The translations under genes were made by a program, and so were the position numbers. Below are positions 38,905-48,936 of a DNA stretch of 64,000 bases, piece by piece. Below the pieces are notes generated by a model. The model did no database searches. It saw only the letters and a program-made list of their open reading frames with translations, and was not told the origin of the DNA. Origin of the DNA: Ferrimonas balearica (lineage in GTDB: Bacteria > Pseudomonadota > Gammaproteobacteria > Enterobacterales > Shewanellaceae); NCBI RefSeq assembly GCF_019802085.1, contig NZ_JAHVHV010000006.1:62001-126000 (forward strand). The letters are read 5' to 3'. Within the stretch, counting starts at the first letter, position 1, and the number at the start of each line of letters is the position of its first letter.

Positions 38905-40113
38905 ATGAGCCAAACCAACCGCAACATTCTGCTGGGGATCAGCGGCGGCATCGCCGCCTACAAGGCCCCCATCCTGGTGCGTCGGCTGCGCGAGCAGGGC
39001 GCAAACGTCCGTGTGGTGCTGACCAAGGGCGCCAAGGCCTTCGTCACTCCCATGAGCCTGCAGGCGGTCTCCGGCCATCCGGTGGTGGACGACATCCTGG
39101 ATCCGGCCACCGAATCCGCCATGGGCCACATCGATCTGGCCCGCTGGGCCGACGAGGTGATCATCGCCCCGGCCAGCGCCAACCTGGTGGCTCGCCTCGC
39201 CGCCGGCATGGCCGACGACCTGCTGACCACCGCCTGCCTGGCCACCACCGCTCCGGTGATCCTGGCCCCGGCGATGAACCAACAGATGTACCTGCACCCC
39301 GCCACCCAGGCCAACCTGGCCACCCTCGAACGCCGCGGCGTCACCCTCTGGGGTCCGGACAGCGGCGATCAGGCCTGCGGGGAAGTGGGCCCGGGTCGGA
39401 TGTGGGAACCGGACGCCATCGTCGCCGCCTGGCTGGAGTGGGTGGCCGAGCGCAGCGCGCCCCAGCCCCTGGCCGGTCAGCGCCTGCTGTTGACCGCGGG
39501 CCCCACCCGCGAAGCCCTGGATCCGGTGCGTTTTCTCTCCAACCACAGCTCCGGCAAGATGGGCTTCGCCCTGGCCGCCGAAGCGGCCCGCATGGGCGCC
39601 GAGGTCACCCTGGTGGCCGGTCCCGTGGCCCTGCCCACCCCGGCAGGAGTGACCCGCATCGACGTCGAATCGGCCCAGCAGATGCTGGACGCGGTGATGG
39701 CGGCGCTGCCGGGCCAGGAGATCTTTATCGGCTGTGCCGCGGTGGCGGACTATCGCCCGGTGGCAGTGGCCGACAACAAGATCAAAAAGGCCAACGCGCG
39801 AATGACGGTGGAGCTGGAACGCAACCCGGACATCCTGGCCACGGTGGCGTCACAACCCCAGCGTCCCTTCACCGTCGGGTTTGCCGCTGAAACGGATAAT
39901 GTGGAACAATACGCCCGCGACAAACTGACCCGAAAAGGGCTGGATCTCATCGCCGCCAACGACGTGTCTCAACCGGGCCAGGGTTTCAATGCCAACGATA
40001 ACGCCCTGACGCTGTACTGGGCCGACGGCCACAAGAGCCTGGGCCACAGCGACAAGCGCCAACAGGCACGTCTCCTGTTAGAAACCATTGCTGATCACAA
40101 AGCCTGCCAATGA
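38905..40113 (+). CDS. coaBC: Phosphopantothenoylcysteine decarboxylase / phosphopantothenate-cysteine ligase
   Basis: A 402-residue bifunctional flavoprotein. The N-terminal CoaC half has [33 protein letters not shown] and [12 protein letters not shown] with the active-site residues. The C-terminal CoaB half has [20 protein letters not shown] and [10 protein letters not shown], plus the KIKKAN lysine of the ligase. It converts phosphopantothenate and cysteine to 4'-phosphopantetheine. Its stop overlaps the dut ATG by 4 nt. Confidence 0.97.
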   Translation: MSQTNRNILLGISGGIAAYKAPILVRRLREQGANVRVVLTKGAKAFVTPMSLQAVSGHPVVDDILDPATESAMGHIDLARWADEVIIAPASANLVARLAAGMADDLLTTACLATTAPVILAPAMNQQMYLHPATQANLATLERRGVTLWGPDSGDQACGEVGPGRMWEPDAIVAAWLEWVAERSAPQPLAGQRLLLTAGPTREALDPVRFLSNHSSGKMGFALAAEAARMGAEVTLVAGPVALPTPAGVTRIDVESAQQMLDAVMAALPGQEIFIGCAAVADYRPVAVADNKIKKANARMTVELERNPDILATVASQPQRPFTVGFAAETDNVEQYARDKLTRKGLDLIAANDVSQPGQGFNANDNALTLYWADGHKSLGHSDKRQQARLLLETIADHKACQ

Positions 40114-40568
40114 AAACGCCTATTGAACTGAAGATCCTCGACCCCCGCCTGGGCACCGAATGGCCCCTGCCGGAGTACGCCACCCCGGGCTCTGCCGGCA
40201 TGGATCTGCGCGCCATGCTGGACGCCCCCCTGGTGCTGGAGCCCGGTCAGACCGAGCTGGTGCCCACCGGCCTAGCCATCCACATCGCGGATCCGGGCCT
40301 GGCCGCCACCATCCTGCCCCGCTCCGGGCTGGGTCATAAAAAGGGGATCGTGCTGGGTAACCTGGTGGGCCTTATCGATTCCGATTACCAGGGCCAGCTG
40401 TTTGTCTCGGTGTGGAACCGTGGCCACGACACCTTTACCATGGCCCCCGGTGAGCGCATCGCCCAACTGATGTTTGTGCCTGTGGTGCAGGCCCAGTTCA
40501 AGATTGTCGACGATTTTGACGCCTCTTCCCGCGGTGAAGGGGGCTTTGGTCACTCAGGGACCCTGTAA
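40110..40568 (+). CDS. dut: dUTP diphosphatase
   Basis: A 152-residue trimeric enzyme hydrolysing dUTP to dUMP, which prevents uracil incorporation and supplies dTMP synthesis. The five dUTPase motifs are present: [30 protein letters not shown] with the catalytic aspartate, GERIAQL and the C-terminal [10 protein letters not shown] arm. It is coupled to coaBC and followed after 19 bp by slmA, the conserved coaBC-dut-slmA order. Confidence 0.97.
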   Translation: MKTPIELKILDPRLGTEWPLPEYATPGSAGMDLRAMLDAPLVLEPGQTELVPTGLAIHIADPGLAATILPRSGLGHKKGIVLGNLVGLIDSDYQGQLFVSVWNRGHDTFTMAPGERIAQLMFVPVVQAQFKIVDDFDASSRGEGGFGHSGTL

Positions 40569-40587
40569 GACGGAGCTTGCTGCCCAG

Positions 40588-41181
40588 ATGGCAACCAACA
40601 ACAAGAAGAACCGGCGCGAACACATCCTGCAGTGCCTGGCGCGCATGCTGGAGACCGCCCCCGGGCAACGGATCACCACCGCCAAGCTGGCGGCCGAGGT
40701 GGGCGTATCCGAAGCGGCGCTCTACCGCCACTTCCCCTCCAAAGCGCGGATGTTCGAGGGCCTCATCGAGTTCATCGAAGAGTCCCTGCTCTCCCGCATC
40801 AATATGGTGATGCACGAAGAGAAGGACACCATGGTGCGCTGCCAGCTGATGCTGCAGCTGCTACTGACCTTCGCCGAGCGCAACCCCGGCATCACCCGTC
40901 TGCTGACCGGCGATGCCCTGACCGGTGAGCAGGATCGCCTGCGCGGTCGCATCAACCAGCTGTTCGGTAAAATTGAAACCAACCTCAAGCAGGCCCTGCG
41001 GGAGAAAAGCCTGCGGGAGGGCCAGGGCTTCTACCTCGAAGAGGGGATGCTGGCCAACCTGCTGCTGGCCTGGGCCGAAGGGCGCATCGCCCAGTTCGTG
41101 CGCAGCGAGTTCAAGGACCTGCCCACCGCCAACTTTTCCGAACAGTGGGCCTTTATCCAGCGCCAGCTGCTGCAAAGCTGA
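40588..41181 (+). CDS. slmA: Nucleoid occlusion factor SlmA
   Basis: A 197-residue TetR-fold protein that binds chromosomal SBS sites and blocks FtsZ ring assembly over the nucleoid. [20 protein letters not shown] is the usual start, with [20 protein letters not shown] as the HTH. The ATG at 40588 follows dut by 19 bp; an earlier in-frame codon would lie inside dut. It ends at a bidirectional terminator shared with pyrE. Confidence 0.96.
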   Translation: MATNNKKNRREHILQCLARMLETAPGQRITTAKLAAEVGVSEAALYRHFPSKARMFEGLIEFIEESLLSRINMVMHEEKDTMVRCQLMLQLLLTFAERNPGITRLLTGDALTGEQDRLRGRINQLFGKIETNLKQALREKSLREGQGFYLEEGMLANLLLAWAEGRIAQFVRSEFKDLPTANFSEQWAFIQRQLLQS

Positions 41182-41197
41182 CGGCCACGCCGGACAC

Positions 41198-41228
41198 AAA
41201 AAAACGCGCCCCATGGGGCGCGTTTTTT
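41198..41228. terminator. Bidirectional terminator between slmA and pyrE
   Basis: ACGCGCCCCA (41204-41213) and TGGGGCGCGT (41214-41223) with flanking A and T runs, serving slmA on the plus strand and pyrE on the minus strand. Confidence 0.92.
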
Positions 41229-41243
41229 ATTGCCAACCGGCCT

Positions 41244-41888
41244 TTAAGTGATGCCGTACTGGGCGCGGTAGGCGCTCACGGACGCCAGCTCCGCTTCGCG
41301 ACCCGGCTGGTCGGCCAGGTAGCTGATGAGATCCTTCAGGGTAACAATGGAGACCACCTGGCAGCCGAAGTCCCGCTCCACCTCCTGGATGGCGGACAGC
41401 TCGCCCTTGCCCTTCTCCTGGCGGTCCAGGGCGATCAGCACCCCGGCCAGAGCGGCACCGTTGGCCTGGATGATCTCCATGGACTCGCGAATGGCGGTGC
41501 CGGCGGTGATCACGTCGTCCACCAGCATCACCCGACCGGTCAGCTCGGCCCCCACCAGGTTGCCGCCTTCGCCGTGATCCTTCTTCTCCTTGCGGTTGAA
41601 GCAGTAGGGCAGGTCCATCTGGTGGTGATCCGCCAGGGCCACTGCCGTGGTGGTGGCGATGGGGATCCCCTTGTAGGCGGGGCCAAACAGCAGATCGAAC
41701 TCGATGTTGGCATCCGCTAGGGCCGCGGCGTAGAAGCGCCCCAGCTTGGCCAGATCGGAGCCGCGGTTGAACAGGCCGGCGTTGAAGAAGTAGGGGCTGG
41801 TGCGGCCGGATTTGAGGGTGAACTCGCCAAAACGCAGCACCTGGCGCTCCAGGGCAAACTCGATAAAGGCTTTCTGATAGGGTTTCAC
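41244..41888 (-). CDS. pyrE: Orotate phosphoribosyltransferase
   Basis: A 214-residue enzyme joining orotate and PRPP to give OMP in pyrimidine synthesis. It begins [20 protein letters not shown] like E. coli PyrE, and the PRPP-binding loop is [13 protein letters not shown]. It lies 51 bp downstream of rph on the same strand, behind a hairpin resembling the E. coli pyrE attenuator, so uracil-nucleotide control by attenuation is likely. Confidence 0.97.
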   Translation of the reverse strand: MKPYQKAFIEFALERQVLRFGEFTLKSGRTSPYFFNAGLFNRGSDLAKLGRFYAAALADANIEFDLLFGPAYKGIPIATTTAVALADHHQMDLPYCFNRKEKKDHGEGGNLVGAELTGRVMLVDDVITAGTAIRESMEIIQANGAALAGVLIALDRQEKGKGELSAIQEVERDFGCQVVSIVTLKDLISYLADQPGREAELASVSAYRAQYGIT

Positions 41889-41900
41889 ATCGGGCTCCTG

Positions 41901-41931
41901 ATAATAACAACGCGGCCCTCAAGGGGCCGCG
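41901..41931 (-). promoter_or_regulatory. Probable pyrE attenuator
   Basis: On the minus strand, immediately after the rph stop, an 8-bp GC-rich stem CGCGGCCC / GGGCCGCG (5-nt loop) is followed by a T-rich stretch, TTGTTATTAT. In E. coli the rph-pyrE attenuator works by ribosomes translating the rph end through to the hairpin when UTP is low. Position and sequence fit that mechanism. Confidence 0.65.
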
Positions 41932-41938
41932 TTCAAAC

Positions 41939-42658
41939 TCATTGGGTGTTGTAGGCCGCTTTCTGGGCGGCGATCAGCTGGGCGATCCCCTCTTTGGCCA
42001 GGGTCATCATCGCCAGCATCTGCTCGTGAGTGAAGGGCTCGCCCTCGGCGGTGCCCTGCACCTCGATGATGCGGCCATCCTCGGTCATCACCACGTTCAT
42101 GTCGGTCTCCGCCCCGGAGTCCTCCACGTAGTCGAGATCGCACACCGCCTGCTCGCCGACGATCCCCACGGAGATGGCGGCGATCTGCTGCTTGAGCGGG
42201 CTGACCTTGATAAGCCCCCGCCCCTTGAGGTAATCGATGGCGTCCATCAGGGCGACGCAGGCGCCGGTGATGGCCGCGGTGCGGGTGCCGCCATCGGCCT
42301 GGATGACGTCACAGTCGATGGTGATGGTGAACTCGCCCAGGGCCTTGAGATCCACCGCCGCCCGCAGGCTGCGACCGATCAGGCGCTGGATCTCCATGGT
42401 GCGACCGCTCTGCTTGCCGCGGGCCGCTTCACGCTGGTTGCGGCTGTGGGTGGCGCGGGGCAGCATGCCGTACTCGGCGGTGATCCAGCCCTGGCCCTGG
42501 CCCCGCAGGAAGCGCGGCACGCCCTCCTCCACCGACGCGGTGCAGATCACCTTGGTGTTGCCAAAGGCCACCAGCACCGAGCCCTCGGCATGATCGGTGA
42601 AGTGGCGGGTGATGGAAACCGGACGCACCTGGTCCGCGGTTCTGCCGTTGGAACGCAT
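41939..42658 (-). CDS. rph: Ribonuclease PH
   Basis: A 239-residue phosphorolytic 3'-5' exoribonuclease for tRNA 3' maturation. It begins [20 protein letters not shown] and has [21 protein letters not shown] and the phosphate-binding region near [18 protein letters not shown]. The full length indicates an active enzyme, unlike the frameshifted rph of E. coli K-12. It is upstream of pyrE and divergent from yicC over about 160 bp. Confidence 0.97.
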   Translation of the reverse strand: MRSNGRTADQVRPVSITRHFTDHAEGSVLVAFGNTKVICTASVEEGVPRFLRGQGQGWITAEYGMLPRATHSRNQREAARGKQSGRTMEIQRLIGRSLRAAVDLKALGEFTITIDCDVIQADGGTRTAAITGACVALMDAIDYLKGRGLIKVSPLKQQIAAISVGIVGEQAVCDLDYVEDSGAETDMNVVMTEDGRIIEVQGTAEGEPFTHEQMLAMMTLAKEGIAQLIAAQKAAYNTQ

Positions 42659-42817
42659 AAGTCAAACCTGCTCAGTGGGAAGTGGCGCCATTATAGCGGC
42701 TCCGTTGCGCTTGCGGTATGGCCGGGGCGGCCGTCGCCATTGGGGACCCGGGCACTGTACTCGTCCAGAGGTCGGAGTATACTGGCCCCACTGAAATTCA
42801 ACTCGGGCACCCTCGCC

Positions 42818-43678
42818 ATGATCCACAGCATGACCGCCTACGGCCGCGGTGAACTCAAAGCCGACTGGGGCACCGCCTCCTGGGAGATCCGCTCCGTCAA
42901 CCAGCGTTACCTGGAAACCTACCTGCGCCTGCCGGAGCAGCTACGCGGCCTGGAGCCGGTGTTGCGGGAGCGGCTGCGCAAACGCCTGGCCCGGGGCAAG
43001 GTGGAGGTGAACCTGCGTTTCGAGCTGGCTCAGCAGGTGGACACCCTGACCATGAACGAGTCCCTGGCCCAGCAGCTGGTGGACAAGGCCCAGAAGCTAC
43101 ACACCATGGCGGGGATCGGTCAGATCCAGCTGGTGGACCTGCTCAAGTGGCCCGGGGTGCTGGAGAGCGGCGAGCAGGACATGGATCAGGTCAGTCAGGA
43201 TCTGCTGACCAAGTTTGACGAAGTGGTGGGCGATTTTATCGATGCCCGTGCCTCCGAGGGGAAGGCCCTGGAGGGGATGATCCAGCAGCGCCTGGACGGG
43301 ATCAGCGAGCAATCCGCCTTTGTCCGCGAACGGATGCCGGAGATCCTGACCTGGCAGCGTCAGAAGCTGCACGACCGCCTTGCGGAGATCAAAGACGAGC
43401 TGGACCCGGCACGCATCGAGCAGGAGCTGATCCTGCAGGCCCAGAAGGTGGACGTGGCCGAAGAGCTGGATCGCCTCGACGCCCACGTGGCCGAGACCCG
43501 AAAAATCCTGAAAAAAGGCGGCGCCTGCGGCCGACGCCTGGATTTCATGATGCAGGAGTTCAACCGGGAGTCGAACACCCTGGCCTCCAAGTCCATCAGC
43601 GCCGACATCACCGCCGCCGCAGTGGAGCTCAAGGTGCTGATTGAGCAGATGCGCGAGCAAATTCAGAACATCGAATAA
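42818..43678 (+). CDS. yicC: YicC endoribonuclease family protein
   Basis: A 286-residue protein beginning MIHSMTAYGRGELKADWGT, with the family C-terminus RRLDFMMQEFNRESNTLASK. YicC has been described as an endoribonuclease (RhyB-degrading activity was reported in E. coli), conserved across bacteria. The ATG at 42818 gives the standard length. TATACT at 42778-42783 is a plausible -10. It ends at a bidirectional terminator facing dps. Confidence 0.93.
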   Translation: MIHSMTAYGRGELKADWGTASWEIRSVNQRYLETYLRLPEQLRGLEPVLRERLRKRLARGKVEVNLRFELAQQVDTLTMNESLAQQLVDKAQKLHTMAGIGQIQLVDLLKWPGVLESGEQDMDQVSQDLLTKFDEVVGDFIDARASEGKALEGMIQQRLDGISEQSAFVRERMPEILTWQRQKLHDRLAEIKDELDPARIEQELILQAQKVDVAEELDRLDAHVAETRKILKKGGACGRRLDFMMQEFNRESNTLASKSISADITAAAVELKVLIEQMREQIQNIE

Positions 43679-43692
43679 GCGCACACACTCAC

Positions 43693-43723
43693 AAAAAAGC
43701 CGGCCTCACTGCCGGCTTTTTTT
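43693..43723. terminator. Bidirectional terminator between yicC and dps
   Basis: GCCGGC stems (43699-43704 and 43711-43716, 6-nt loop) extended by six A on the left and seven T on the right. Confidence 0.9.
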
Positions 43724-43735
43724 GTTGGGGGACGG

Positions 43736-44215
43736 TCAGGCGCCACGCCCCTGGTAGGCCGCCAGCATCCAGGACTCCTTCTCCTGCTGACTGATGTAGT
43801 CGCTCATCAGCGACACCGTGCCCTCGTCGCCCAGCTCCGCCGCCTGGGCCAGGATCTGGCGTTGCTGGCTCAGCAGCACCGTGTAGGCGCCGAGGATGCT
43901 CTCGATGGCCACGTGGCCGTCCCGCACCCCTTTGACCTCCTGGATCTGGCTGCGCTTCAGGTAGTCGGAGAAGCCGTGCAGCGGCTGGTGGCCCAGGGTC
44001 AGGGTGCGCTCGGCAATTTCGTCCACCTTGATCAGCAGCTGGTCGTAGATCTCCTCGAACTTGGCGTGCAGCTCGAAGAAGTTGGCGCCCTGGACGTTCC
44101 AGTGGAAGCCGCGCACGTTCATGTACAGCAGCTGGTAGTTGGCCAGCAGGCCATTGAGTTGCTCTGCCAGGTCAGCGGCGCCGGCCTTGTCCAGGCCAAT
44201 CAGGTTGGTGCTCAT
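43736..44215 (-). CDS. Dps-family DNA-binding ferritin-like protein
   Basis: A 159-residue protein of the Dps/bacterioferritin-like family. The ferroxidase ligands are visible in GFHWNVQGANFFELHAKFEE, a histidine and acidic pair at the subunit interface. Dps oxidises ferrous iron with peroxide and stores it in a 12-mer. It lacks a long Lys-rich N-terminal tail, so DNA binding may be weak. The 250-bp upstream region holds a partial OxyR-like site. Could be dps itself or a paralogue. Confidence 0.88.
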   Translation of the reverse strand: MSTNLIGLDKAGAADLAEQLNGLLANYQLLYMNVRGFHWNVQGANFFELHAKFEEIYDQLLIKVDEIAERTLTLGHQPLHGFSDYLKRSQIQEVKGVRDGHVAIESILGAYTVLLSQQRQILAQAAELGDEGTVSLMSDYISQQEKESWMLAAYQGRGA

Positions 44216-44295
44216 AGCGGTTCCTCAATCGGTCAAAATCATTGCTCAGGCACAGAGTACGTCGACCGGAGACGAGGTAAAAACGAATACTGGTG

Positions 44296-44321
44296 ATAGC
44301 CACAATCTAAATGTGCGATTA
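44296..44321. promoter_or_regulatory. Possible OxyR site upstream of dps
   Basis: ATAG-N7-CTAA-N7-ATTA matches three of the four phased elements of the OxyR consensus ATAG-N7-CTAT-N7-ATAG-N7-CTAT, with declining quality. It lies 81-106 bp before the dps start. Confidence 0.3.
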
Positions 44322-44467
44322 GAATGGCGAGACGGGGTCGGCTTGGCCGCCCGGGGGGCTCGTGTTACCATGTCGCGCCTCAATTTTCACCGTTGGGGCC
44401 GCCCCCCGACCGAACCCATGGCAGGCGCTACACTGTGCTTGCCCTTAGCGTCAGGATCCCAAGCACC

Positions 44468-45091
44468 ATGGCACGTCGTGGTAACCTCTTTATCCTCTCC
44501 GCCCCCAGCGGCGCGGGGAAATCCTCCCTTATCGGCGCCCTGCTGAAGGACCGGCCGGCCAACATGCAGGTCTCCGTGTCCCACACCACCCGCGCCATGC
44601 GCCCCGGGGAGGAGAACGGCGTCCACTACCACTTCGTCAGCCCCGAGACGTTCAAGTCGATGATCGATGAGGGCGCCTTTTTCGAGTGGGCCGAGGTGTT
44701 CGGCAACTACTACGGCACCTCCCGCCCGGCCATCGAGGACACCCTGGATCGCGGCATCGACGTCTTCCTCGACATCGACTGGCAGGGGGCCCGCCAGGTC
44801 AAGGCCCAGATCCCCGACGCCATCGGCGTGTTCATCCTGCCGCCCTCACGGGCTGAGCTGGAGCGCCGGCTGCGCAGCCGAGGCCAGGACAGCGACGACG
44901 TAATCGCCGATCGCATGGCCGAAGCCCAGAGCGAGATCTCCCACTACGGTGAGTTTGATTACCTGCTGGTGAACGAGGATTTCGACACCGCCCTCGCCGA
45001 GTTGGCCGCAATCGTCAAGGCGGAACGAACCCGCCTGGCTAGGCAGGTTGAGGCCCACGGTGGTATGCTAGATGATCTGTTGGCAGACTAG
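44468..45091 (+). CDS. gmk: Guanylate kinase
   Basis: A 207-residue kinase converting GMP to GDP. P-loop [10 protein letters not shown], then [18 protein letters not shown] and the GMP-binding [12 protein letters not shown] region are present. The ATG at 44468 starts [10 protein letters not shown], typical for the family; longer in-frame starts are unsupported. First gene of the gmk-rpoZ-spoT cluster as in E. coli. Confidence 0.97.
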   Translation: MARRGNLFILSAPSGAGKSSLIGALLKDRPANMQVSVSHTTRAMRPGEENGVHYHFVSPETFKSMIDEGAFFEWAEVFGNYYGTSRPAIEDTLDRGIDVFLDIDWQGARQVKAQIPDAIGVFILPPSRAELERRLRSRGQDSDDVIADRMAEAQSEISHYGEFDYLLVNEDFDTALAELAAIVKAERTRLARQVEAHGGMLDDLLAD

Positions 45092-45148
45092 CCGACTTCA
45101 TGTACACTTTTGCGTCATTTTTTCCAACTTAGTCAGGAGCTCCTCGTA

Positions 45149-45427
45149 ATGGCACGGGTTACTGTAGAAGACGCCGTTGAACAGATCGGCAACCGTTTTG
45201 ACCTGATCCTGGTGGCCGCACGTCGCGCTCGCCAGCTGTCCGTTCAGGGCAAAGAGGCGCTGGTCGAGGTGGAAAACGACAAATCCACCGTGATCGCCCT
45301 GCGGGAGATCGAACAGGGTCTGATCAACTCCGCCGCCCTGGATGAGCAGGAGCGCCAGGCCCAACGCGAACAGGAAGCGGCCGAACTGGCTGCCGTAGCG
45401 GCCATCGCGGAAGGTCGCTCCCTGTAA
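45149..45427 (+). CDS. rpoZ: RNA polymerase omega subunit
   Basis: A 92-residue protein with [20 protein letters not shown], the canonical omega start. It supports beta-prime folding and forms part of the ppGpp site 1 in RNA polymerase. It is followed by spoT after 15 bp, so the ppGpp hydrolase/synthetase and a subunit of its target are co-expressed. A ribosome site AGGAGC precedes the ATG. Confidence 0.96.
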   Translation: MARVTVEDAVEQIGNRFDLILVAARRARQLSVQGKEALVEVENDKSTVIALREIEQGLINSAALDEQERQAQREQEAAELAAVAAIAEGRSL

Positions 45428-45442
45428 TATTGGAGGTCGCCG

Positions 45443-47548
45443 TTGTACCTGTTTGAAAGCCTCAAGGAACTGGCTTCCAGCTATCTGGACCCCGAGCAGG
45501 TCGAACAGCTCACCCAAGCCTATATAACGGCCCGAGATGCCCATGATGGGCAGATGCGTTCCAGCGGCGATCCCTACATCACCCACCCGGTTGCGGTTTC
45601 CCGCATCCTGGCGGAGATGCGTCTCGACCACGAGACGCTGATGGCCGCCCTCCTCCACGACGTGATTGAAGACACTGAGCTCACCCGGGAAGACCTGGCT
45701 GAGCTCTTTGGTGATCAGGTCGCTGAGCTGGTGGAGGGGGTCTCCAAGCTGGACAAGCTCAAGTTCCGGGATCGCAAAGAGGCCCAGGCGGAGAACTTCC
45801 GCAAGATGGTGATGGCGATGGTGCAGGACATCCGCGTCATCCTCATCAAGCTGGCCGACCGCACCCACAACATGCGCACCCTGGGCTCACTGCGTCCGGA
45901 CAAGCGTCGTCGCATCGCCCGGGAGACCCTGGAGATCTTCGCCCCTCTGGCCAACCGCCTGGGCATCCACAACATCAAGAATGAGTTGGAAGATCTCGGC
46001 TTTCGCGCCCTCTATCCGATGCGCTATCGGGTGCTCAAAGAGGTGGTGCAGGCCGCCCGCGGCAACCGCAAGGAGCTGATGCAGAGCATCGAGTCGGAGA
46101 TCGCCGGCCGGCTGGAAGAGAGCGGCATTCCCGGCACCGTGCACGGCCGGGAGAAGAACCTGTTCTCCATCTACAACAAGATGGTGAACAAGGAGCTGCA
46201 GTTCCAGGAGGTGATGGACATCTACGCCTTTAGGATCACCGTCTCCGACATCGACACCTGCTACCGGGTGCTCGGCGCCATGCACACCCTCTACAAGCCG
46301 CGCCCCAACCGCTTCAAAGATTACATCGCCATCCCCAAGGCCAACGGTTACCAGAGCCTGCACACCTCCCTGTTCGGCCCCCACGGGGTGCCGGTGGAGG
46401 TGCAGATCCGCACCGAGGACATGGACCAGATGGCGGACAAGGGGGTGGCGGCCCACTGGCTGTACAAGAACAATGGCGACGCCGAGGCCACCACTACCCA
46501 GGTACGGGCCCGCAAGTGGATGCAGAGCCTGCTGGAGCTGCAACAAAGCGCCGGCAACTCCTTCGAATTCATCGAGAACGTCAAATCCGATCTCTTCCCC
46601 GACGAGATCTACGTGTTCACACCCACCGGCAAGATCCTGGAGCTGCCCCTGGGCGCCACCGCGGTGGATTTTGCTTTCGCGGTGCACACCGACATCGGCA
46701 ACAGCTGCGTCGGCGCCCGAGTAAACCGCCAGGCCTACCCCCTGAGCGCACCGCTGAGCTCCGGTCAGACGGTGGAGATCATCACCGCCCCCGGCGCCCG
46801 GCCCAACGCCGCCTGGCTCAACTTCGTGGTGACCGCCAAGGCCCGTTCCAAGATCCGCCAGGTGCTCAAGAACCTGGAGCAGACCGAGTCCATCGCCCTG
46901 GGCAAGCGGCTGCTCAACCACGCCCTGGGGGAGCTCAACCTCAGCGACATCGCCCAGACGCAGATCGATCACGTGGTGCAGGAGTCCCGCTGCGACAGCC
47001 TGGACGACATGCTGGCCGCCATCGGCCTGGGTGATCTGATGAGCCTGGTGGTGGCCCAGCGACTGCGGGGGGAAAGCGCCAGCAACCCCAACAACGCCGA
47101 GTCCAAGCTGGCCATCAAGGGCGCCGAGGGGATGCTGGTTTCCTTCGCCAAGTGCTGCCGCCCCATTCCCGGCGACGACGTGGTGGCCCACGTCAGCCCC
47201 GGCAAGGGCCTTGTGGTGCACATCGACAGCTGCAAGAACATCCGCCGCAACCTGGAGCAGGAAGCGGAGAAGTTCCTGCCGGTGGAATGGACCGACGAGC
47301 CCGGCGCCGAGTACGTCACCGGGCTGCGCATCGAGATCATCAATCATCAGGGGGCCCTGGCCAAGCTGACCTCCATCATCGCCAGTGCCGACGCCAACAT
47401 TCACAACCTCAATACCGACGAGAAGGACGGCCGCGTCTACGTCATCAACCTGACCCTGACGGTACAAAACCGGGTGCACCTGGCCAACGTACTGCGCAAG
47501 ATCCGGGTGATGCCGCAGGTGCTTAAAGCGGCCCGCGCCCGAAGCTAA
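45443..47548 (+). CDS. spoT: Bifunctional (p)ppGpp synthetase/hydrolase SpoT
   Basis: A 701-residue protein with the full RelA/SpoT architecture: HD hydrolase ([13 protein letters not shown] with the metal HD pair), synthetase ([20 protein letters not shown], containing the RXKD type motif of bifunctional enzymes), TGS ([20 protein letters not shown]), a helical/zinc-finger region with CCRPIPGD, and a C-terminal ACT domain ([18 protein letters not shown]). It starts with TTG, as E. coli spoT does, preceded by GGAGG. It controls the stringent response. Confidence 0.97.
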   Translation: MYLFESLKELASSYLDPEQVEQLTQAYITARDAHDGQMRSSGDPYITHPVAVSRILAEMRLDHETLMAALLHDVIEDTELTREDLAELFGDQVAELVEGVSKLDKLKFRDRKEAQAENFRKMVMAMVQDIRVILIKLADRTHNMRTLGSLRPDKRRRIARETLEIFAPLANRLGIHNIKNELEDLGFRALYPMRYRVLKEVVQAARGNRKELMQSIESEIAGRLEESGIPGTVHGREKNLFSIYNKMVNKELQFQEVMDIYAFRITVSDIDTCYRVLGAMHTLYKPRPNRFKDYIAIPKANGYQSLHTSLFGPHGVPVEVQIRTEDMDQMADKGVAAHWLYKNNGDAEATTTQVRARKWMQSLLELQQSAGNSFEFIENVKSDLFPDEIYVFTPTGKILELPLGATAVDFAFAVHTDIGNSCVGARVNRQAYPLSAPLSSGQTVEIITAPGARPNAAWLNFVVTAKARSKIRQVLKNLEQTESIALGKRLLNHALGELNLSDIAQTQIDHVVQESRCDSLDDMLAAIGLGDLMSLVVAQRLRGESASNPNNAESKLAIKGAEGMLVSFAKCCRPIPGDDVVAHVSPGKGLVVHIDSCKNIRRNLEQEAEKFLPVEWTDEPGAEYVTGLRIEIINHQGALAKLTSIIASADANIHNLNTDEKDGRVYVINLTLTVQNRVHLANVLRKIRVMPQVLKAARARS

Positions 47549-47559
47549 GGAAACGCCCC

Positions 47560-47943
47560 ATGGCAGAGAAAACCATCATCGCCACCGACAAGGCCCCCGC
47601 CGCCATTGGCACCTACTCCCAGGCCGTGAAAGTCGACAATACTGTCTACATCTCCGGTCAGATCCCGCTGAACCCCCAGACCATGGAGAAGTCCGGCGAG
47701 GACTTCGACAGCCAGGTGGTGCAGGTGTTTGAGAACCTCAAAGCGGTGTGTGAAGCGGCCGGAGGCAGCTTGAACGACATCGTCAAACTCAACATCTTCA
47801 TGCTGGATCTGGCGAACTTCGCCAAGGTCAACGAGGTGATGGGCCAGTACATGCAGCAGCCCTACCCGGCCCGGGCCGCCATCGGCGTCAAGGAGCTGCC
47901 CAAGGGTGTCCTGGTTGAGATGGACGCCGTGATGGTGCTCTGA
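47560..47943 (+). CDS. ridA: Reactive intermediate/imine deaminase RidA
   Basis: A 127-residue YjgF/YER057c/UK114 family trimer subunit. It hydrolyses reactive enamines and imines released by PLP enzymes. Family marks are [28 protein letters not shown] and the C-terminal [20 protein letters not shown] with the active-site arginine. It follows spoT by 11 bp, a common placement in Shewanella and Vibrio genomes, and ends at a strong terminator. Confidence 0.95.
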   Translation: MAEKTIIATDKAPAAIGTYSQAVKVDNTVYISGQIPLNPQTMEKSGEDFDSQVVQVFENLKAVCEAAGGSLNDIVKLNIFMLDLANFAKVNEVMGQYMQQPYPARAAIGVKELPKGVLVEMDAVMVL

Positions 47944-47961
47944 GCACCCCAGCATTGAACA

Positions 47962-47991
47962 ACGGGGGCGCTACAGCGCCCCCGTTTTTTT
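47962..47991 (+). terminator. Terminator after ridA
   Basis: ACGGGGGCGC (47962-47971) and GCGCCCCCGT (47976-47985), 4-nt loop, followed by seven T. Confidence 0.93.
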
Positions 47992-48003
47992 GAAGGTAAC
48001 GCC

Positions 48004-48711
48004 ATGAGTCCCGAACGTCTCGCCCGCATCAACGCCATGCTGGACCAGCGCCAGCCGGATCTGACCATCTGCCTGGAGCAGGTGCACAAGCCCCACAATC
48101 TCTCCGCCATGGTGCGCACCGCCGACGCCATCGGCGTCCACGAAGTGCACGCGGTCTGGCCCGACAAGGGGATGCGCCTGGCCGGCGGCACCGCCACCGG
48201 CAGCCAGCAGTGGGTCAAGGTCAACACCCACGACAGCATCGAAGGGGCGGTGGCCGCCATGCGTGAGCACGGCATGCAGATCATCGCCACCAACCTGTCC
48301 GACACCGCGGTGGATTTTCGCCAGATCGACTACACCAAACCCACCGCCATCCTGATGGGTCAGGAGAAAACCGGGATCACTCCCGAAGCCCTGGCCCTGG
48401 CCGACCAGGACGTGATCATCCCCATGGTGGGCATGGTGCAGTCCCTCAACGTCTCCGTGGCCACCGCCCTGTTGCTTTACGAAGCCCAGCGCCAACGCCA
48501 GGAAGCTGGCCTCTACGGCCAGCGTCGCCTGGACGAGGCGGAGTGCCAGCGGATCCTTTTCGAGGGCGGCCACCCCATCTTCGCCAAGATCTGCCGCCAG
48601 AAGGGGCTGCCCTACCCGCAGATCGACGAGGCGGGGCAGATCCAGGCCCCCGAGTCCTGGTGGCAAAAGGTGCAGATGAACAAGAGCGCCTGGACGCACC
48701 TGGACGACTGA
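48004..48711 (+). CDS. trmH: tRNA (Gm18) 2'-O-methyltransferase
   Basis: A 235-residue SPOUT-class methyltransferase that methylates guanosine 18 in the D loop of tRNAs. It has ICLEQVHKPHNLSAMVRTAD with the catalytic arginine, AILMGQEKTGITPEAL and the knotted IIPMVGMVQSLNVSVATALL. Place in the spoT-trmH-recG order agrees with E. coli. Only 12 nt separate it from the ridA terminator, so it may depend on read-through or a promoter inside ridA. Confidence 0.95.
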   Translation: MSPERLARINAMLDQRQPDLTICLEQVHKPHNLSAMVRTADAIGVHEVHAVWPDKGMRLAGGTATGSQQWVKVNTHDSIEGAVAAMREHGMQIIATNLSDTAVDFRQIDYTKPTAILMGQEKTGITPEALALADQDVIIPMVGMVQSLNVSVATALLLYEAQRQRQEAGLYGQRRLDEAECQRILFEGGHPIFAKICRQKGLPYPQIDEAGQIQAPESWWQKVQMNKSAWTHLDD

Positions 48712-48718
48712 CCACCAA

Positions 48719-48745
48719 AACGGCTCCTCGGAGCCGTTTCTTTTT
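48719..48745 (+). terminator. Terminator after trmH
   Basis: AACGGCTCC (48719-48727) and GGAGCCGTT (48730-48738), 2-nt loop, followed by TCTTTTT. Confidence 0.9.
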
Positions 48746-48794
48746 GGTGAAATTCACCACCGTTTCCCTACCAAGTTTGTGAATAAAGCGTTAG

Positions 48795-48823
48795 TTTACC
48801 GACTGGTTAGACCGGTTTTTACT
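48795..48823 (+). promoter_or_regulatory. Promoter with a FadR-like operator in the spacer
   Basis: A -35 TTTACC (48795-48800) and -10 TTTACT (48818-48823) are separated by a 17-bp sequence, GACTGGTTAGACCGGTT (48801-48817). That sequence matches the FadR palindrome AACTGGTC-N-GACCAGTT at 13 of its 16 defined positions. A repressor bound here would block the promoter of the acyl-CoA synthetase gene 114 bp downstream. Confidence 0.6.
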
Positions 48824-48936
48824 ACGCTTTGTGCCTCTGTCGTCGCCATACTAGGCAATAACAGAAAACGTGGGAGTCCACCCGGACAGACCCGCAAATA
48901 ACGACAAAAAACGATAGCAAGCTAAGGGAGCCATCC

